Below are positions 43,700 through 54,461 of a stretch of 64,000 nt of DNA, one piece after another. The position numbers and the translations under genes are program-made. Every line of letters begins with the position of its first letter. Within the stretch, counting starts at the first letter, position 1. Origin of the DNA: Protula sp. h YS-2021 (lineage: Eukaryota; Annelida; Polychaeta; Sabellida; Serpulidae); the NCBI GenBank assembly GCA_949752745.1, contig OX457024.1:52283810-52347809 (forward strand), in the 5' to 3' direction. The notes beneath the pieces were generated by a model, which was not told the origin of the DNA, did not search any database, and worked only from the letters and a program-made list of their open reading frames with translations.

Positions 43700-45029
43700 T
43701 TGCGATGTCTACACAATGTCGGGATTGCTTCGATGTTGTTTCAATATCTATGTCAGACCGTTCTGCCTTCAGCGTTGTTTAAACGTCGCATTATCGGCAT
43801 CTGCCAAGCGTGGACAGGTAGATGTTATTTCGGATTCTATAAATGGTCCAAACCCGGCTTTGATCTGACCTCCGGTGACACGTTTATACAATATTGATTC
43901 AATGCCACGACATTTATTGGAGGGGTGGGTGCATGAAAAAGAAGAAAAATATCATGAGCAAGACCAACAAGAGATAAGCTAAAACTGTCTGTCGAACTAG
44001 TCTTATTTTAGAAGAACATTTTTGCTTTTTGTGACTTAATTTACACTTGTTTTGTCGCATATTAAAAGGGTAATTTAAGTGTAAATTGAAAGAGAAGAAG
44101 CAAAAGCTTTCCGCTGTGGCTGTTGACTATAAGCTGATCACGAATTACGCAACAGAATAGCGTTCAAGTATAAATTTAATTTTATTGCAAATTAAGATGT
44201 AATTTTTGTAGAAATTTTGAAAAAACTTCTTTTTCGATTATAAAGTAGGCATAAATTGCTCTAAAGAAACTTTACGCCTTGCTAACTGGCATGTTAACTT
44301 GTTATCCTCGCATCCACTGAATTTGGGCCTTTTCGCGGTTGCGACTTAGTTTCAACATTGCTAAAACAGGAGAGCCTTATTTATAGTAGCTATGAAGGCA
44401 ACTGTCATGAGTGAATATTCAAGCGCGTGTTTATAAAAATTTTAGCGTGCTAATTTATCAGAATTTTGATATTAAAAGGAAGACAATGAGATTTTGAAAA
44501 CTTGAGCCTAATTTATAAATGTGAATTTAACAGTTAGAAATTAGGGTAGAAGTTAGGGTATAATTATTCTGACTACAAATTAAATGTAAATTAGTGACAA
44601 GTTTCATGAGTAATTTGTTACTATGAAGTAGATACAGGTTACGGGTATGAACTGCAATTGCAAATTAGGTGCAGAATTTCTGAAATCTTATAACTCTTAA
44701 TTGTATAGTTAATTTATAGCTGTAATTTAGTTATAAATCAAAGGTATAATTCGTTTATACCGTTTTCTTTTTCGTTTGGGAATGTAAATATTAGCCAAAT
44801 GAGCGAAAATTTCGGATATAAATTTCAAATAGCAAATGATTTTTTTACTCAAAAACAAAAGAAACGCCTGGTAATGACTTTCATACCTTTTCAGTCAGAA
44901 TTGTTGCTACACACAACTGGAAAATATCATTACCAGGATACATCTACACATGATGTAGATAAGATTCAGCACGCCACGGTTTACTTCATACGACAAAAGG
45001 TCATACGACAAAACATAATATCTGATAGC
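43700..45029. other. gene-free stretch
   Basis: An ACGTC-type fragment at 43700-43800, then AT-rich sequence without coding signal. Confidence 0.45.
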
Positions 45030-45480
45030 GCCTATGTCCTCGTCTTTATCAACCGTGCATCTGCGCCTCGTTGACGTAACTAAAACATAAATACAGACTC
45101 CAGGTATGCGGCGCCACTCTGCCACTAGGGCTTCGCTTAACTGTGGTAACGCAGACGGGAGACGGGTCGCTCGCCCTAAGCATCCAAAAACGTGTTCTAT
45201 GGGTGACACATTGGGCGAAAAATACAGACAGTGGCAAAATATCAATTCCACTTGCTTCAGTGTAATTCAAGCACAATCTTGACGTATTACACAGTTAATT
45301 ACACAGTTCTTAATCAATCTCCACGTTAGTTACCTAAGGTTACATAAAGGAAATTGAGACAAAAACATGTTTCGTCAGTAAGAACAACTCTGTTCCATTC
45401 ATTTTCTCTCCAACGAACGTGATTAGCTGCCATTGCACTCTCACACGGGTCTGACCACAGTTAATGAAATTTCACGCTGT
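45030..45480 (-). pseudogene. decayed, internally deleted Tc1-type transposase
   Basis: On the minus strand: WRENEWNRVVLTDETCFCL near 45370-45420 (first catalytic Asp region), then after an internal deletion TEASGIDILPLSVF and, one frame over, FSPNVSPIEHVFGCLGRATR, ALVAEWRRIPG and TSTRRRC. The region between the first and second catalytic residues is missing and the frame shifts at least twice. Its 80-bp section 45232-45311 is duplicated in Polinton 1. Confidence 0.85.
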
Positions 45481-45659
45481 GTACGGTGACGTCGAATATA
45501 GTAGTTTATGCACTTACTTTTTTACCCCAACGTCCCACATGCAGCAGCGGTACAAGCCGAAGATTGAAACCTGTTTTAAGGGTTTGCTAAAGTTGCCTTT
45601 AACCAAATATATGGATCCTAACGTTGTGCGTCGCTGACTTCCAGTTTGGAGGCAAGGCC

Positions 45660-45830
45660 ATTCAACAAAACTTCAGATTGCCTTTTTCTGTATTTATTTT
45701 CACAATAGTTTAACAAAGACTGTAGTTATCCGAGAATTCTCACATTTATAACTTTTATTCTTCCAATTCTATCCAATACTGAATGTACTCGACTTGACTC
45801 AAAACTTAAACTTTAATAACATTTGAAGGG
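45660..45830. repeat. dispersed repeat family, short copy
   Basis: Matches 40690-40835 (CCGAGAATTCTCACATTTATAACTTTTATT, then CTGAATGTACTCGACTTGACTCAAAACTTAAAC) with scattered differences. Confidence 0.75.
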
Positions 45831-46418
45831 TTCCTTGCACAAACCTGTTATGTAGGGTTAACAGCACTCGAGAAAATCGCTCTTAAAGTTCGGAAAACTG
45901 CAAAATCTGAATTTGAAGTCTGTGATTGTTATTGTCTGACCGATTTTAATAAATGAAGTATCTCCAGATTTGTCACTGCTTGAGGAACACGATAAGCTAT
46001 AAAAATGCAAATTTTATGTGTAAATGTGCCAGAAAACCAAGAAAAACGTTAAAAATCAACATGGTATTACGGCTTAGCATTCACAATAAAAATGTCTTTC
46101 AGGGTGCACAGTCCTGTTATTCCGACTTAACATGTAAACAAATGTCCAGATAACATGTAAAACGTCTGTTTTAGTTAGGGTGCAAAAGCATGCATATTTG
46201 TATGCATGACCGAAAGTAACGCTGTTTTACATGAGTCGCCCCACAAATGATAAAAATAACGATTTCCAGTTACTCGAAAACACGTTAGACGCGTATTCGT
46301 TGGTTTTAGACATTTAAAAGGCATATTTTGAGAAAAAATCACATTTACTCTATAGTAACGTTATTTCACTACCACCCCCTAATTCCTTTCCCAACCAAAC
46401 AAGTTTAAGTGAATTTTT
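45831..46418. other. gene-free stretch
   Basis: No supportable gene. The open frame at 45953-46153 has no recognisable feature. Confidence 0.4.
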
Positions 46419-47035
46419 AGACCCCAACCGGACGAGCCCGGGGGGAGGTCTATAGGATTGCCCTCTGTCCGTCTGTCTGTCTGTCCGTCCTTCCGGGTGT
46501 CACACTTTGGATGCTGTTTTGTTTCCACGCACGTTCTCCGAAAGTATTTACCCTAGGCATATGCAACCTTGCACAGTGAATATATATATATTGAAGTTGT
46601 GCATCGTCGTGTTATTTTTCAAATCGGCCAAAAATTGCCAAAATGGCGACTTTGTCAAAAATTATGATATTTTGAGATAAGTGCAGCGTAAGACTTAGGT
46701 GCTTCCCACGCGAGAGATCTCCCAAACTATTAATCCTAGGCATATACTACCTTGCACAGTGATAATATATATTGAAGTTGTGCAACGTCGTGTTATTTTT
46801 CAAATCGGCCAAAAATGGCTAAAATGGCGACTTGTCAAAAATTGTGATTTCTTCAGATAACTGCAATATAAGACTTGGGTGCTTTCCACGCGAGATCTCT
46901 GAAACTATTAATCCTAGGCATATGCTACCTTGCACAGTAAAAAAAAATATATATCGAAGTTGTGCAACGTCATGTTATTTTTTAAATCGCTAAAAATTTG
47001 CCAAAATGGCGACTTGTTGTGTCCGGTTGGGGTCT
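46419..47035. mobile_element. MITE with 15-bp inverted ends AGACCCCAACCGGAC
   Basis: Perfect 15-bp inverted ends (46419-46433 and 47021-47035) enclose a (GTCC/GTCT)n segment and three ~180-bp units with CCTAGGCATATG, CCTTGCACAGTGA, GAAGTTGTGCAACGTCGTGTTATTTTT and AAATGGCGACTTG. No ORF, no clear target duplication. The units are related to those at 3192-3602. Confidence 0.7.
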
Positions 47036-47339
47036 GCGCCTTCGACGATGGCTTTTTATATCTGTTTCCCTGAGTTTTTATGCGTACAGCCTCCCCCTCC
47101 CCTCACTGACCAGAATCAAGGACCGACAAACATTAATTCTTATAGTTAATTTTAATACAGTGGAACCCTTTAAGCCGACATCGTGGGAAGGATCAATTTA
47201 CGTCGGTTTATCCAACATAATTTTAATGCAAAACTAGACCGAAATTCGCACAGCGAATTAGACCCCACTTGGAATGATAACTTAAAACGTAAGGTAGATC
47301 ACATTGGTCGTATCACTATAGGGGGCTTGAATGTGTGTG

Positions 47340-47650
47340 CGTATGTTAAACTTTTTTTACAATGCTACTCCTCCTACAGTTTTGCTTCGATCGTTTTCAT
47401 ATTACGCAGGGACGTAATTTGACGATTGACGAAAAACTGACAAAATGGCGGCACTTTTTGTGCCCGTTTTGATCCATTTTTAAAATGCTACTCCTCCTGC
47501 AGTTTTACTCCAATCGCTTAGATGTTACGCAGGGATGTTCCCCAGGATTTCGCCTACCAGGCTATTATTTTTCGCGATTCGCCAAAAGCTGCCGAAATGG
47601 CGGAACTTTGATGTTTGGCAAAAACTGGAATAAATGCTAGTAAATAAGTG
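47340..47650. repeat. tandem units with AATGCTACTCCTCCTRCAGTTTT
   Basis: Two and a half units of about 120 bp with AAAATGGCGG and TTACGCAGGGA blocks. Loosely similar to the array at 34590-38990. Confidence 0.6.
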
Positions 47651-48028
47651 AATTGTCAAACCATTCATTTCTCTCTGTCTTTTTCAAAAAATATAAAATT
47701 TTTAAATTGAAAGGTACTTAGGTGCTTGTCCACTTGGACTTTGCTTTTTTTTCGCAAATGACAAAAAATGCCGAAATTGTGGAAATTTAAAAATTTTTGA
47801 AATTGTGTTAATGTCGGTAAATAGGTGAATCTTAAAACCCAACCTGTCCAAAATCCCTTTTCGGGTAGCTTCCACCCGGGAAAACTCGTTTTTGTGTATT
47901 AAAATTATGAAAAAGTTACGCTCAGAAACAACGTTCTTCATTTTCTGGCCTAACAGTATTCGTTTCAGAGTTTTTCTCTCTTTCCTTGTTTGGTAACTCG
48001 GCTTGGTCATGTCCTTGGACATGCTTGT

Positions 48029-48345
48029 TGACCTTGACCATGACGGAGGTGGCCAGAGTCACCGAGGCACATCTTATATAACGTCCGTTAGGCCCAAAGG
48101 GTCGAAAATAAGCTCAAAATCGTCACATCTCTAACCGTTTACGAGATAATGGTCAACTTCCGGTTTTTGACCTTGACCATGACGGAGGAGGTCAGGGTCA
48201 CTGAGGTACCTCTAAAAACGTCTTTTAATCAAAGGTTTCGAAAATAAGCTCAAAATCGTCCTATCTCTAACGGTTTTCGAGATAATTGTCAACTTCCGGT
48301 TTTTGACCTTGACCATGATGGAGGAGGTCATGGTTACACGTGTAA
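48029..48345. repeat. second AGGTCA/TGACCT array
   Basis: Three units about 136-140 bp apart carry GTTGACCTTGACCATGACGGAGG, GGTCGAAAATAAGCTCAAAATCG and CTAACCGTTTWCGAGATAATGGTCAACTTCCGG. Same family as 950-1845. Confidence 0.8.
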
Positions 48346-48699
48346 TGCGCGATAATTTTTAACAGAAAAATATCAGCAGCTGAAGTATTACATGTAAATA
48401 TTTACATTTCAACAAGGGATTACATTTTTGTGCACCCGAGAATTCTGCATTGTTTACATTCTATCTCTGATGTTATTCACATGTTAATACAACTTAACAG
48501 GATTGTGCAACTGGGAAAATTTCGAAATTTTAGTGGAAAAGACCTGTTATCTCGGCATGTCATTATTGTGCACCCGATTTCTCATTTCAAAGTGGACTTA
48601 ACATGTTTTGATGACCTTTTTAAGCATATTTCATCGGTGGAAACTTTACATATGATAGGTCTGGACTCCAGGAACTCAAATATACCTCAGTGCACAAAC

Positions 48700-49640
48700 A
48701 TGTTATCTCAACATAACGCCGCAATTCCACCTCACTTTGCACAATTTAGACTCAAACCTGGTGTGTGGCCTCTATGCTTTCCAAAAATTAACTGCTAGCA
48801 CCATTTGCACTCACACCTGGCATGTGGACTCTATGCTTCACAAAAATCGACTGCGTTCCTTATATACAGGCTGACAGACCAGCAGCCGCTAATTAAAAAT
48901 GCGACCAATCAAAGTGTTTCGCGCCTAAATCAAGAACCAATAGGAAAATACCTGCCCGAAACATATGTTGCGAGTTACAAAGGAACGAAAAAGTTATATG
49001 TTTTTTGGAACGGTCACAACATCATTTACAAAACAGCAATATCGGTTACAATTTACGGCATTTATAAATGCTTGAAAATTACATAAAAAGTTTGTGTTTT
49101 TAACATAAAAAATTTTCTTCGTCTCAAAAACCACTAAAACGGGAAGTCGCAAAACCGAAATTAATACCGTCCTGTCCAACTCAATGAGCTCTGTCATGTC
49201 CTATGTAAAACTTGTAAATCCAAGGTCTAGTTCCCGAGATATCCCTTATACTTGAAACGTAAGTACATTTTAAATGGCGTAAAATCTACCATAAGACCTC
49301 GAGCGAGCTCGAAATTAATACCATCGTGTGCCTTCCGACAAGATCCCACTAGATCTTAAACAGATCGTCACGGTCCTATCGCGCTTTGCACTACATGCGG
49401 CTCATCAGCCGTTTTCCTCCAAATTTATTCACGCAAATAGCTGATTCCTCACTTAACACATAAAGGGAAAGACTGCACCGAAGGGTGCTACTCGGTACTC
49501 TCACAAAGCAATAAACAGAGTGGGCCATAAACTGCATCAAATACACGTTCAAAGCATTCGAAACACTTCACATACTACATACTGCGCGATGTTAACACAA
49601 GTGTGCTCTGAAAGTCATTTTTGCATACCCTAACAGGGTT
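48700..49640. repeat. dispersed repeat family, copy 2
   Basis: Diverged direct copy of 40855-41605, with the CTCACACCTGGCATGTGG..TATGCTTC block and the terminal AAAGTCATTTTTGCATACCCTAA. A partial tandem duplication of its start is seen at 48727-48790. Confidence 0.75.
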
Positions 49641-49941
49641 GAAAGTATGTGTAAAAACACTGTGTTATTTAAAATAAGAATTCTGAAGCAAATAAGAAAT
49701 CAGATATTTTTGTGTAAGTTACAGAATATACTATAACTCAAATGTCACAGAAATCGATTTTTTTCATTATTTTATCACTTCTTCACTTCAGAAATGTTAT
49801 TTTAAATAATACGGTGTTAACGGTTTATTTGCACCCCCCCCCCCCGCGCAAGATAGTCTAGGATATCTTGGCCTCCTCTTGAATACCCTTCCTACGGATA
49901 CCAAGTTATCCAAGATATATTGGCCCCATGTCAATGCAAAA

Positions 49942-51300
49942 AGTAGTGTATAAACGGGGGTTCTGGCTCACTTTGTGACGTCATACTGTCTGGACCGGAA
50001 GTGACGTCATGTCTGGAAGTGACGTCATCATGTCTGGACCGGAAGTGACGTCATAGTGTCTGTTTGGAGCGCGCGCGCGTGTTGGGATGACGTCATGATG
50101 AGGGGTAAACGTCACAGCAGAGTGTGCGTAAACGACACGTCATTTTGTTTTCGTAATTTGAAATAACGGACTTCCGTTGAAGTGTGGAACTTATATTTGT
50201 AACATGTCGCCATTTTAACTATGTAAAAAGTGAAAAAATGAGATAACTTTCGTTATAGTTGACCGATTTACATGAAAATTTCACTGTTTGATTCAGTTTT
50301 ATATCTAGTTTTGTTATAAAGTGGTCACAGGCTATTTACACCGGTGGCTATATGCATTTTTGTAACATGCCGCCATTTTAACTTTGTAAAAAATGAAAAA
50401 TTGAGATAACTTCCGTTATGCTTGGTCGATTTACATGAAAATTTCACTGTTTGATTCAGTTTTATGTAAAGTTTTAACATTAAGTGGTCACAGGCTATTT
50501 GCGCAGCTGGCTGTATGCATTTTTGTAACATGCCGCTATTTTAACTTTGTAAAAAGTGAAAATTTGGGATAACTTTCGCTATATTTGGTCGATTTACATG
50601 AAAATTTCACTGTTTGATTCAGTTTTATGTAACGTTTTAACATTAAGTGGTTATAGGCTATTTACACCGATGGCTGTATGCATAATGTGACATGCCGCCA
50701 TTTTAACTTTGTAAAAAGTGAAAAAATGAGATAACTTTCGCTATAGTTGGTCGATTTGCATGAAACTTTCACTGTTTGGTTCAGTTTTATATCTAGTTTT
50801 TGTTATAATGTAGTCATGGGCTATTTGCGCATCTGGCTGTATACATAATTTGACATTCGCCATTTTAACTATTTAAAAAGTGGAAAAGTGTAATAACTTT
50901 CGTTATGGTTAACCGATTTGAATGAAAATTTCACCATTGAATTCAGTTTGATGTCTTAGTTTACAGTAGTTTGCATAGGTGGTTGTTGGAATGGCGCGCG
51001 CCCACCATTCAAACATGTGTTTGAATTATTTTTACGTCAAACTATTGTTCAACAAGTTGTTTAGCAATTGTACAACAATTGTTCAACAAGCTGTTGTTCA
51101 ACATGTTGTTCAACATGTTGTTGAACATGTTGTTGAACATGTTGTTGAACATGTTCAACATGTTCAACAACATGTTCAACATGTTCAACAACATGTTCAA
51201 CAAATTAAACATGTTCAACATGTTCAACAACATGTTCAACATGTTGTTGCACAAGTTGAACATGTTCAACATGTTGAATATGTTCAACTTGTTCAACAAC
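49942..51300 (+). repeat. left arm (inverted repeat)
   Basis: Order from the end: AGTAGTGTATAAAC, five TGACGTCA sites (49970-50100), GCGCGCGCGC, CGTAATTTGAAATAACGGAC, five ~163-bp units (GTAACATG near 50199, 50362 and 50525, then 50687 and 50850), TGGTTGTTGGAATGGCGCGCGCCC, then the ACATGTTGTTGA-type array. Confidence 0.9.
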
Positions 51301-51310
51301 ATGCTGTTTA
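51050..51310. repeat. ACATGTTGTTGA / GTTGAACATG palindromic array (left)
   Basis: Built almost wholly from TGTTCAAC, GTTGAACA and ACATGT words in 9-, 12- and 15-bp combinations. It translates on both strands into Val-Gln-His or Asn-Met-Leu repeats, which are not proteins. The mirror array lies at 52285-52545. Confidence 0.9.
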
Positions 51311-51358
51311 ACCAGTTGTAGTTCAAGCAAAGAAAAAACAAGACATATGCTGAATAGG

Positions 51359-51364
51359 TTTATT
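51359..51364 (-). terminator. polyadenylation signal AATAAA of the zinc-finger gene
   Basis: AATAAA on the minus strand about 125 bp downstream of the zinc-finger stop codon, the only such signal between the gene and the left array that I noticed. Confidence 0.5.
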
Positions 51365-51487
51365 AATACATTTAAATACACTTAAATACACTTAAATACA
51401 CTTAAATATATACAGCTTAAATCTATAACAATATTATAACATTTATTGATTTACAAAGTCTTAATTATAATGTTTAGTCAAATAAGT

Positions 51488-52225
51488 CTATTTTTCTTCA
51501 TCTGCTTCACTCTGTTCACTGGCATCCATATCACTTTCTTCGTCACTGCTTTCATCTTCCTCCTCCTCATCTAGAAGCTCTTCAAAGAATGCATCGTTTC
51601 TTCTTATAGCCGCCTTTAGTGCCTTTGAATACTCGTAATGTTTTTCATCAACAAAGTAATTGAAGTCTTCTAAAATGGTTTCATAATGTTCGTTTTGTTG
51701 TAGACGTTGGGCATATTTGAATAGTCTCATAAACAGTTGTTTAAGTCGACGCTTATAAATGGGTCGAAAGTCATCACTTGCTATTTCACGCGCATCTTCA
51801 AGCCCTTGTTCTTCATATTCTGAAACCTTTTCTTGAAATTTCTTATCATATTCATCGTAGACTTCTTGAACCATATCATACCAAACAGAGTCTGTTTCTG
51901 ACTCACTTTCAGAGTCTGTTTCTGACTCACTTTCAGAGCTGCCGTCATCATCACCCTCAACACAATGTTCCATATGTTTGAACAAAGCTTCTTGACTGTT
52001 GTATAACGCACCACATTCTGTACAAGCATGTGCATTCTTTTCAGTCATGTTGACGCTTTGACTTTCCATAGAAGACTCATCTAAAGTTTCAGTGATAGGT
52101 GGTTTTACAGGGTTTTCCATATCTATCTCCAATTCTTCTTCTTCTGAAGTGTGAGCATTCCTTAAGTGCCTTTTAAGACTTTGTGGCCAATTGTAAGATT
52201 TCAAACAAATGTTGCATTTATACAT
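51488..52225 (-). CDS. C2H2 zinc-finger protein with acidic Ser/Glu-rich regions, carried by the palindromic element
   Basis: 245 residues, intact. Finger 1 at about residues 2-25: YKCNICLKSYNWPQSLKRHLRNAHT (C-x2-C-x12-H-x4-H). Finger 2 at about 66-88: HACTECGALYNSQEALFKHMEHC (C-x2-C-x12-H with a Cys or His last ligand, C2HC-like). Between them lies an acidic Glu-rich linker. Then come SESESETDSESESETDS (about 95-111), a helical basic stretch (YKRRLKQLFMRLFKYAQRL) and an acidic tail of Glu/Asp/Ser. The two-finger plus acidic layout suggests a sequence-specific DNA-binding transcription regulator (inference). ATG 52225 lies about 55 bp below a minus-strand TATA box. A truncated copy is at 6780-6987. 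It is the only gene of the element. Confidence 0.85.
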   Translation of the reverse strand: MYKCNICLKSYNWPQSLKRHLRNAHTSEEEELEIDMENPVKPPITETLDESSMESQSVNMTEKNAHACTECGALYNSQEALFKHMEHCVEGDDDGSSESESETDSESESETDSVWYDMVQEVYDEYDKKFQEKVSEYEEQGLEDAREIASDDFRPIYKRRLKQLFMRLFKYAQRLQQNEHYETILEDFNYFVDEKHYEYSKALKAAIRRNDAFFEELLDEEEEDESSDEESDMDASEQSEADEEK

Positions 52226-52277
52226 CCTTTCGGTTCAACATGCACTTTTCAAATGATGAAAAAGCCTTTAAACATAG

Positions 52278-52286
52278 CCTTATATA
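52278..52286 (-). promoter_or_regulatory. TATA box of the zinc-finger gene
   Basis: TATATAAGG on the minus strand, with transcription expected to start near 52250 and the ATG at 52225. The same TATATAAGG is preserved at the equivalent place upstream of the truncated copy near 7048-7056. Confidence 0.65.
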
Positions 52287-52545
52287 CAACTTGTTGAACA
52301 ACATGTTGAACATGTTGAACTTGTTCAACTTATTGAACATGTTGTTGAACATGTTGAACATGTTGTTGAACATGTTGAACATGTTCAATTTGTTGAACAT
52401 GTTGTTGAACATGTTGTTGAACATGTTGAACATGTTCAACAACATGTTCAACAACATGTTCAACAACATGTTGAACAAAATGTTGAACAACAGCTTGTTG
52501 AACAATTGTTGTACAATTGCTAAACAACTTGTTGAACAATAGTTT
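52285..52545. repeat. ACATGTTGTTGA / GTTGAACATG palindromic array (right)
   Basis: Inverted counterpart of 51050-51310, differing in unit order and number. The array is immediately upstream of the zinc-finger promoter, so these words could be binding sites for its product (inference). Confidence 0.9.
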
Positions 52546-53831
52546 GACGTAAAAATAATTCAAACACATGTTTGAATGGTGGGCGCGCGCCATTCCAACA
52601 ACCACCTATGCAAACTAATGTAAACTAAGACATCAAACTGAATTCAATGGTGAAATTTTCATTCAAATCGGTTAACCATAACGAAAGTTATTACACTTTT
52701 CCACTTTTTAAAAAGTTAAAATGGCGAATGTCAAATTATGCATACAGCCAGCTGCGCAAATAGCCCATGACTACATTATAACAAAAACTAGATATAAAAC
52801 TGAACCAAACAGTGAAAGTTTCATGCAAATCGATCAACTATAGCGAAAGTTATCTCATTTTTTCACTTTTTACAAAGTTAAAATGGCGGCATGTCACATT
52901 ATGCATACAGCCATCGGTATAAATAGCCTATAACCACTTAATGTTAAAACGTTACATAAAACTGAATCAAACAGTGAAATTTTCATGTAAATCGACCAAG
53001 TATAACGAAAGTTATCTCAATTTTTCACTTTTTACAAAGTTAAAATGGCGGCATGTTACAAAAATGCATACAGCTAGCTGCGTAAATAGCCTGTGACCAC
53101 TTTATAATAAAACTAGATATAAAACTGAATCAAATAGTGAAATTTTCATGTAAATCGACCAAATATAGCGAAAGTTATCCCAAATTTTCACTTTTTACAA
53201 AGTTAAAATAGCGGCATGTTACAAAAATGCATACAGCCAGCTGCGCAAATAGCCTGTGACCACTTAATGTTAAAACTTTACATAAAACTGAATCAAACAG
53301 TGAAATTTTCATGTAAATCGACCAAGCATAACGGAAGTTATCTCAATTTTTCATTTTTTACAAAGTTGAAATGGCGGCATGTTACAAAAATGCATATAGC
53401 CACCGGTGTAAATAGCCTGTGACCACTTTATAACAAAACTAGATATAAAACTGAATCAAACAGTGAAATTTTCATGTAAATCGGTCAACTATAACGAAAG
53501 TTATCTCATTTTTTCACTTTTTACATAGTTAAAATGGCGACATGTTACAAATATAAGTTCCACACTTCAACGGAAGTCCGTTATTTCAAATTACGAAAAC
53601 AAAATGACGTGTCGTTTACGCACACTCTGTTGTGACGTTTACCCCTCATCATGACGTCATCCCAACACGCGCGCGCGCTCCATCCAAAAACTGAAGCAGA
53701 TAGAAACAAACAGACACTATGACGTCACTTCCGGTCCAGACATGATGACGTCACTTCCAGAAATGACGTCACTTCCGGTCCAGACAGTATGACGTCACAA
53801 AGTGAGCCAGAACCCCCGTTTATACACTACT
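52546..53831 (-). repeat. right arm (inverted repeat)
   Basis: Reverse complement of 49942-51050: GGCGCGCGCCATTCC, about five ~163-bp units, GCGCGCGCGC, TGACGTCA repeats, then AACCCCCGTTTATACACTACT at the end. Matching landmarks on the two arms sum to slightly different totals, so the arms differ by about 26 bp of net indels. Confidence 0.9.
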
Positions 53832-53837
53832 GCAAAA

Positions 53838-54461
53838 ATAAAAGAAATGTACATTTTATATATTCTGTGCCTCACTACACGGAAACTTGTACAGTAAAAG
53901 CGACCAGCCTCATTCAAAAAGAAACAGCACCAGAACAGTTCTATATTTCAAGCACTGGAGGTTAATGTTCGTTTATATTTGAAATGTGCATATGCCTTCC
54001 AAAGTTTTTTCAGGGTTTTAGGGCAGATCCCTCAGCGTTGCAGATAAGCCACTTTCATTTTCAGTAGTCCAGAATCCAGGCTAGTGCATGCGACTGTTTT
54101 GAAAACGGCCATCGCAATTTGCTAACAGTTTTTTTAGCACAAGGGTTATCGTTGAATACAGAGATATCACCAAATTTGGAGGTAGGAGGTTAACCAAAAT
54201 ATGATAAAGGAGGGGATTGGTGATGAAATGACTGCTTTCAAGACCCGGATAAAAATAAAACCTTCTGTAACGGCCATATACAGATCGGGATGAAAAGACG
54301 TGTTTGTGGTGACCACCTACCAGATGCGGAAAAGAGGGGTACAGTAAAACCTGTCTGTACAGACCGTCTTCGAGGTTCAGGAGACCATACCAAGACAAAG
54401 TATATCATGGCTGTAACTATTTTAGGTGATTCGTGTGATGGTTTACTTGTGTAAAAGGATT
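53838..54461. other. gene-free stretch
   Basis: No supportable gene. AT-rich with no known repeat. Confidence 0.4.

Larger units (their letters stand above)
49942..53831. mobile_element. 3.9-kb palindromic Polinton-type element carrying a zinc-finger gene
   Basis: Ends AGTAGTGTATAAACGGGGGTTCT and its exact reverse complement. Flanking GCAAAA at 49936-49941 and 53832-53837 is a perfect 6-bp target duplication. The arms (49942 to about 51300 and about 52285 to 53831) are reverse complements with few differences: a 68-codon stretch at 50325-50531 (minus) is identical to one at 53216-53422 (plus). Each arm has CRE-like TGACGTCA repeats, a GCGCGCGCGC tract, about five ~163-bp units and a GTTGAACA-type array. 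The ~1-kb centre holds a single zinc-finger gene. No integrase or polymerase, so it depends on an autonomous Polinton. Confidence 0.9.

Noticed and set aside
51042..52605. Repetitive Asn-Met-Leu and Val-Gln-His open frames
   Set aside because: Both-strand translations of the GTTGAACA array. The amino-acid periodicity comes from the DNA repeat.
49942..53831. Palindrome as an assembly artefact
   Set aside because: The arms differ by about 26 bp net, array unit order differs, and a perfect 6-bp target duplication flanks the whole structure, so a real element is more likely. A long-read check is still worthwhile.
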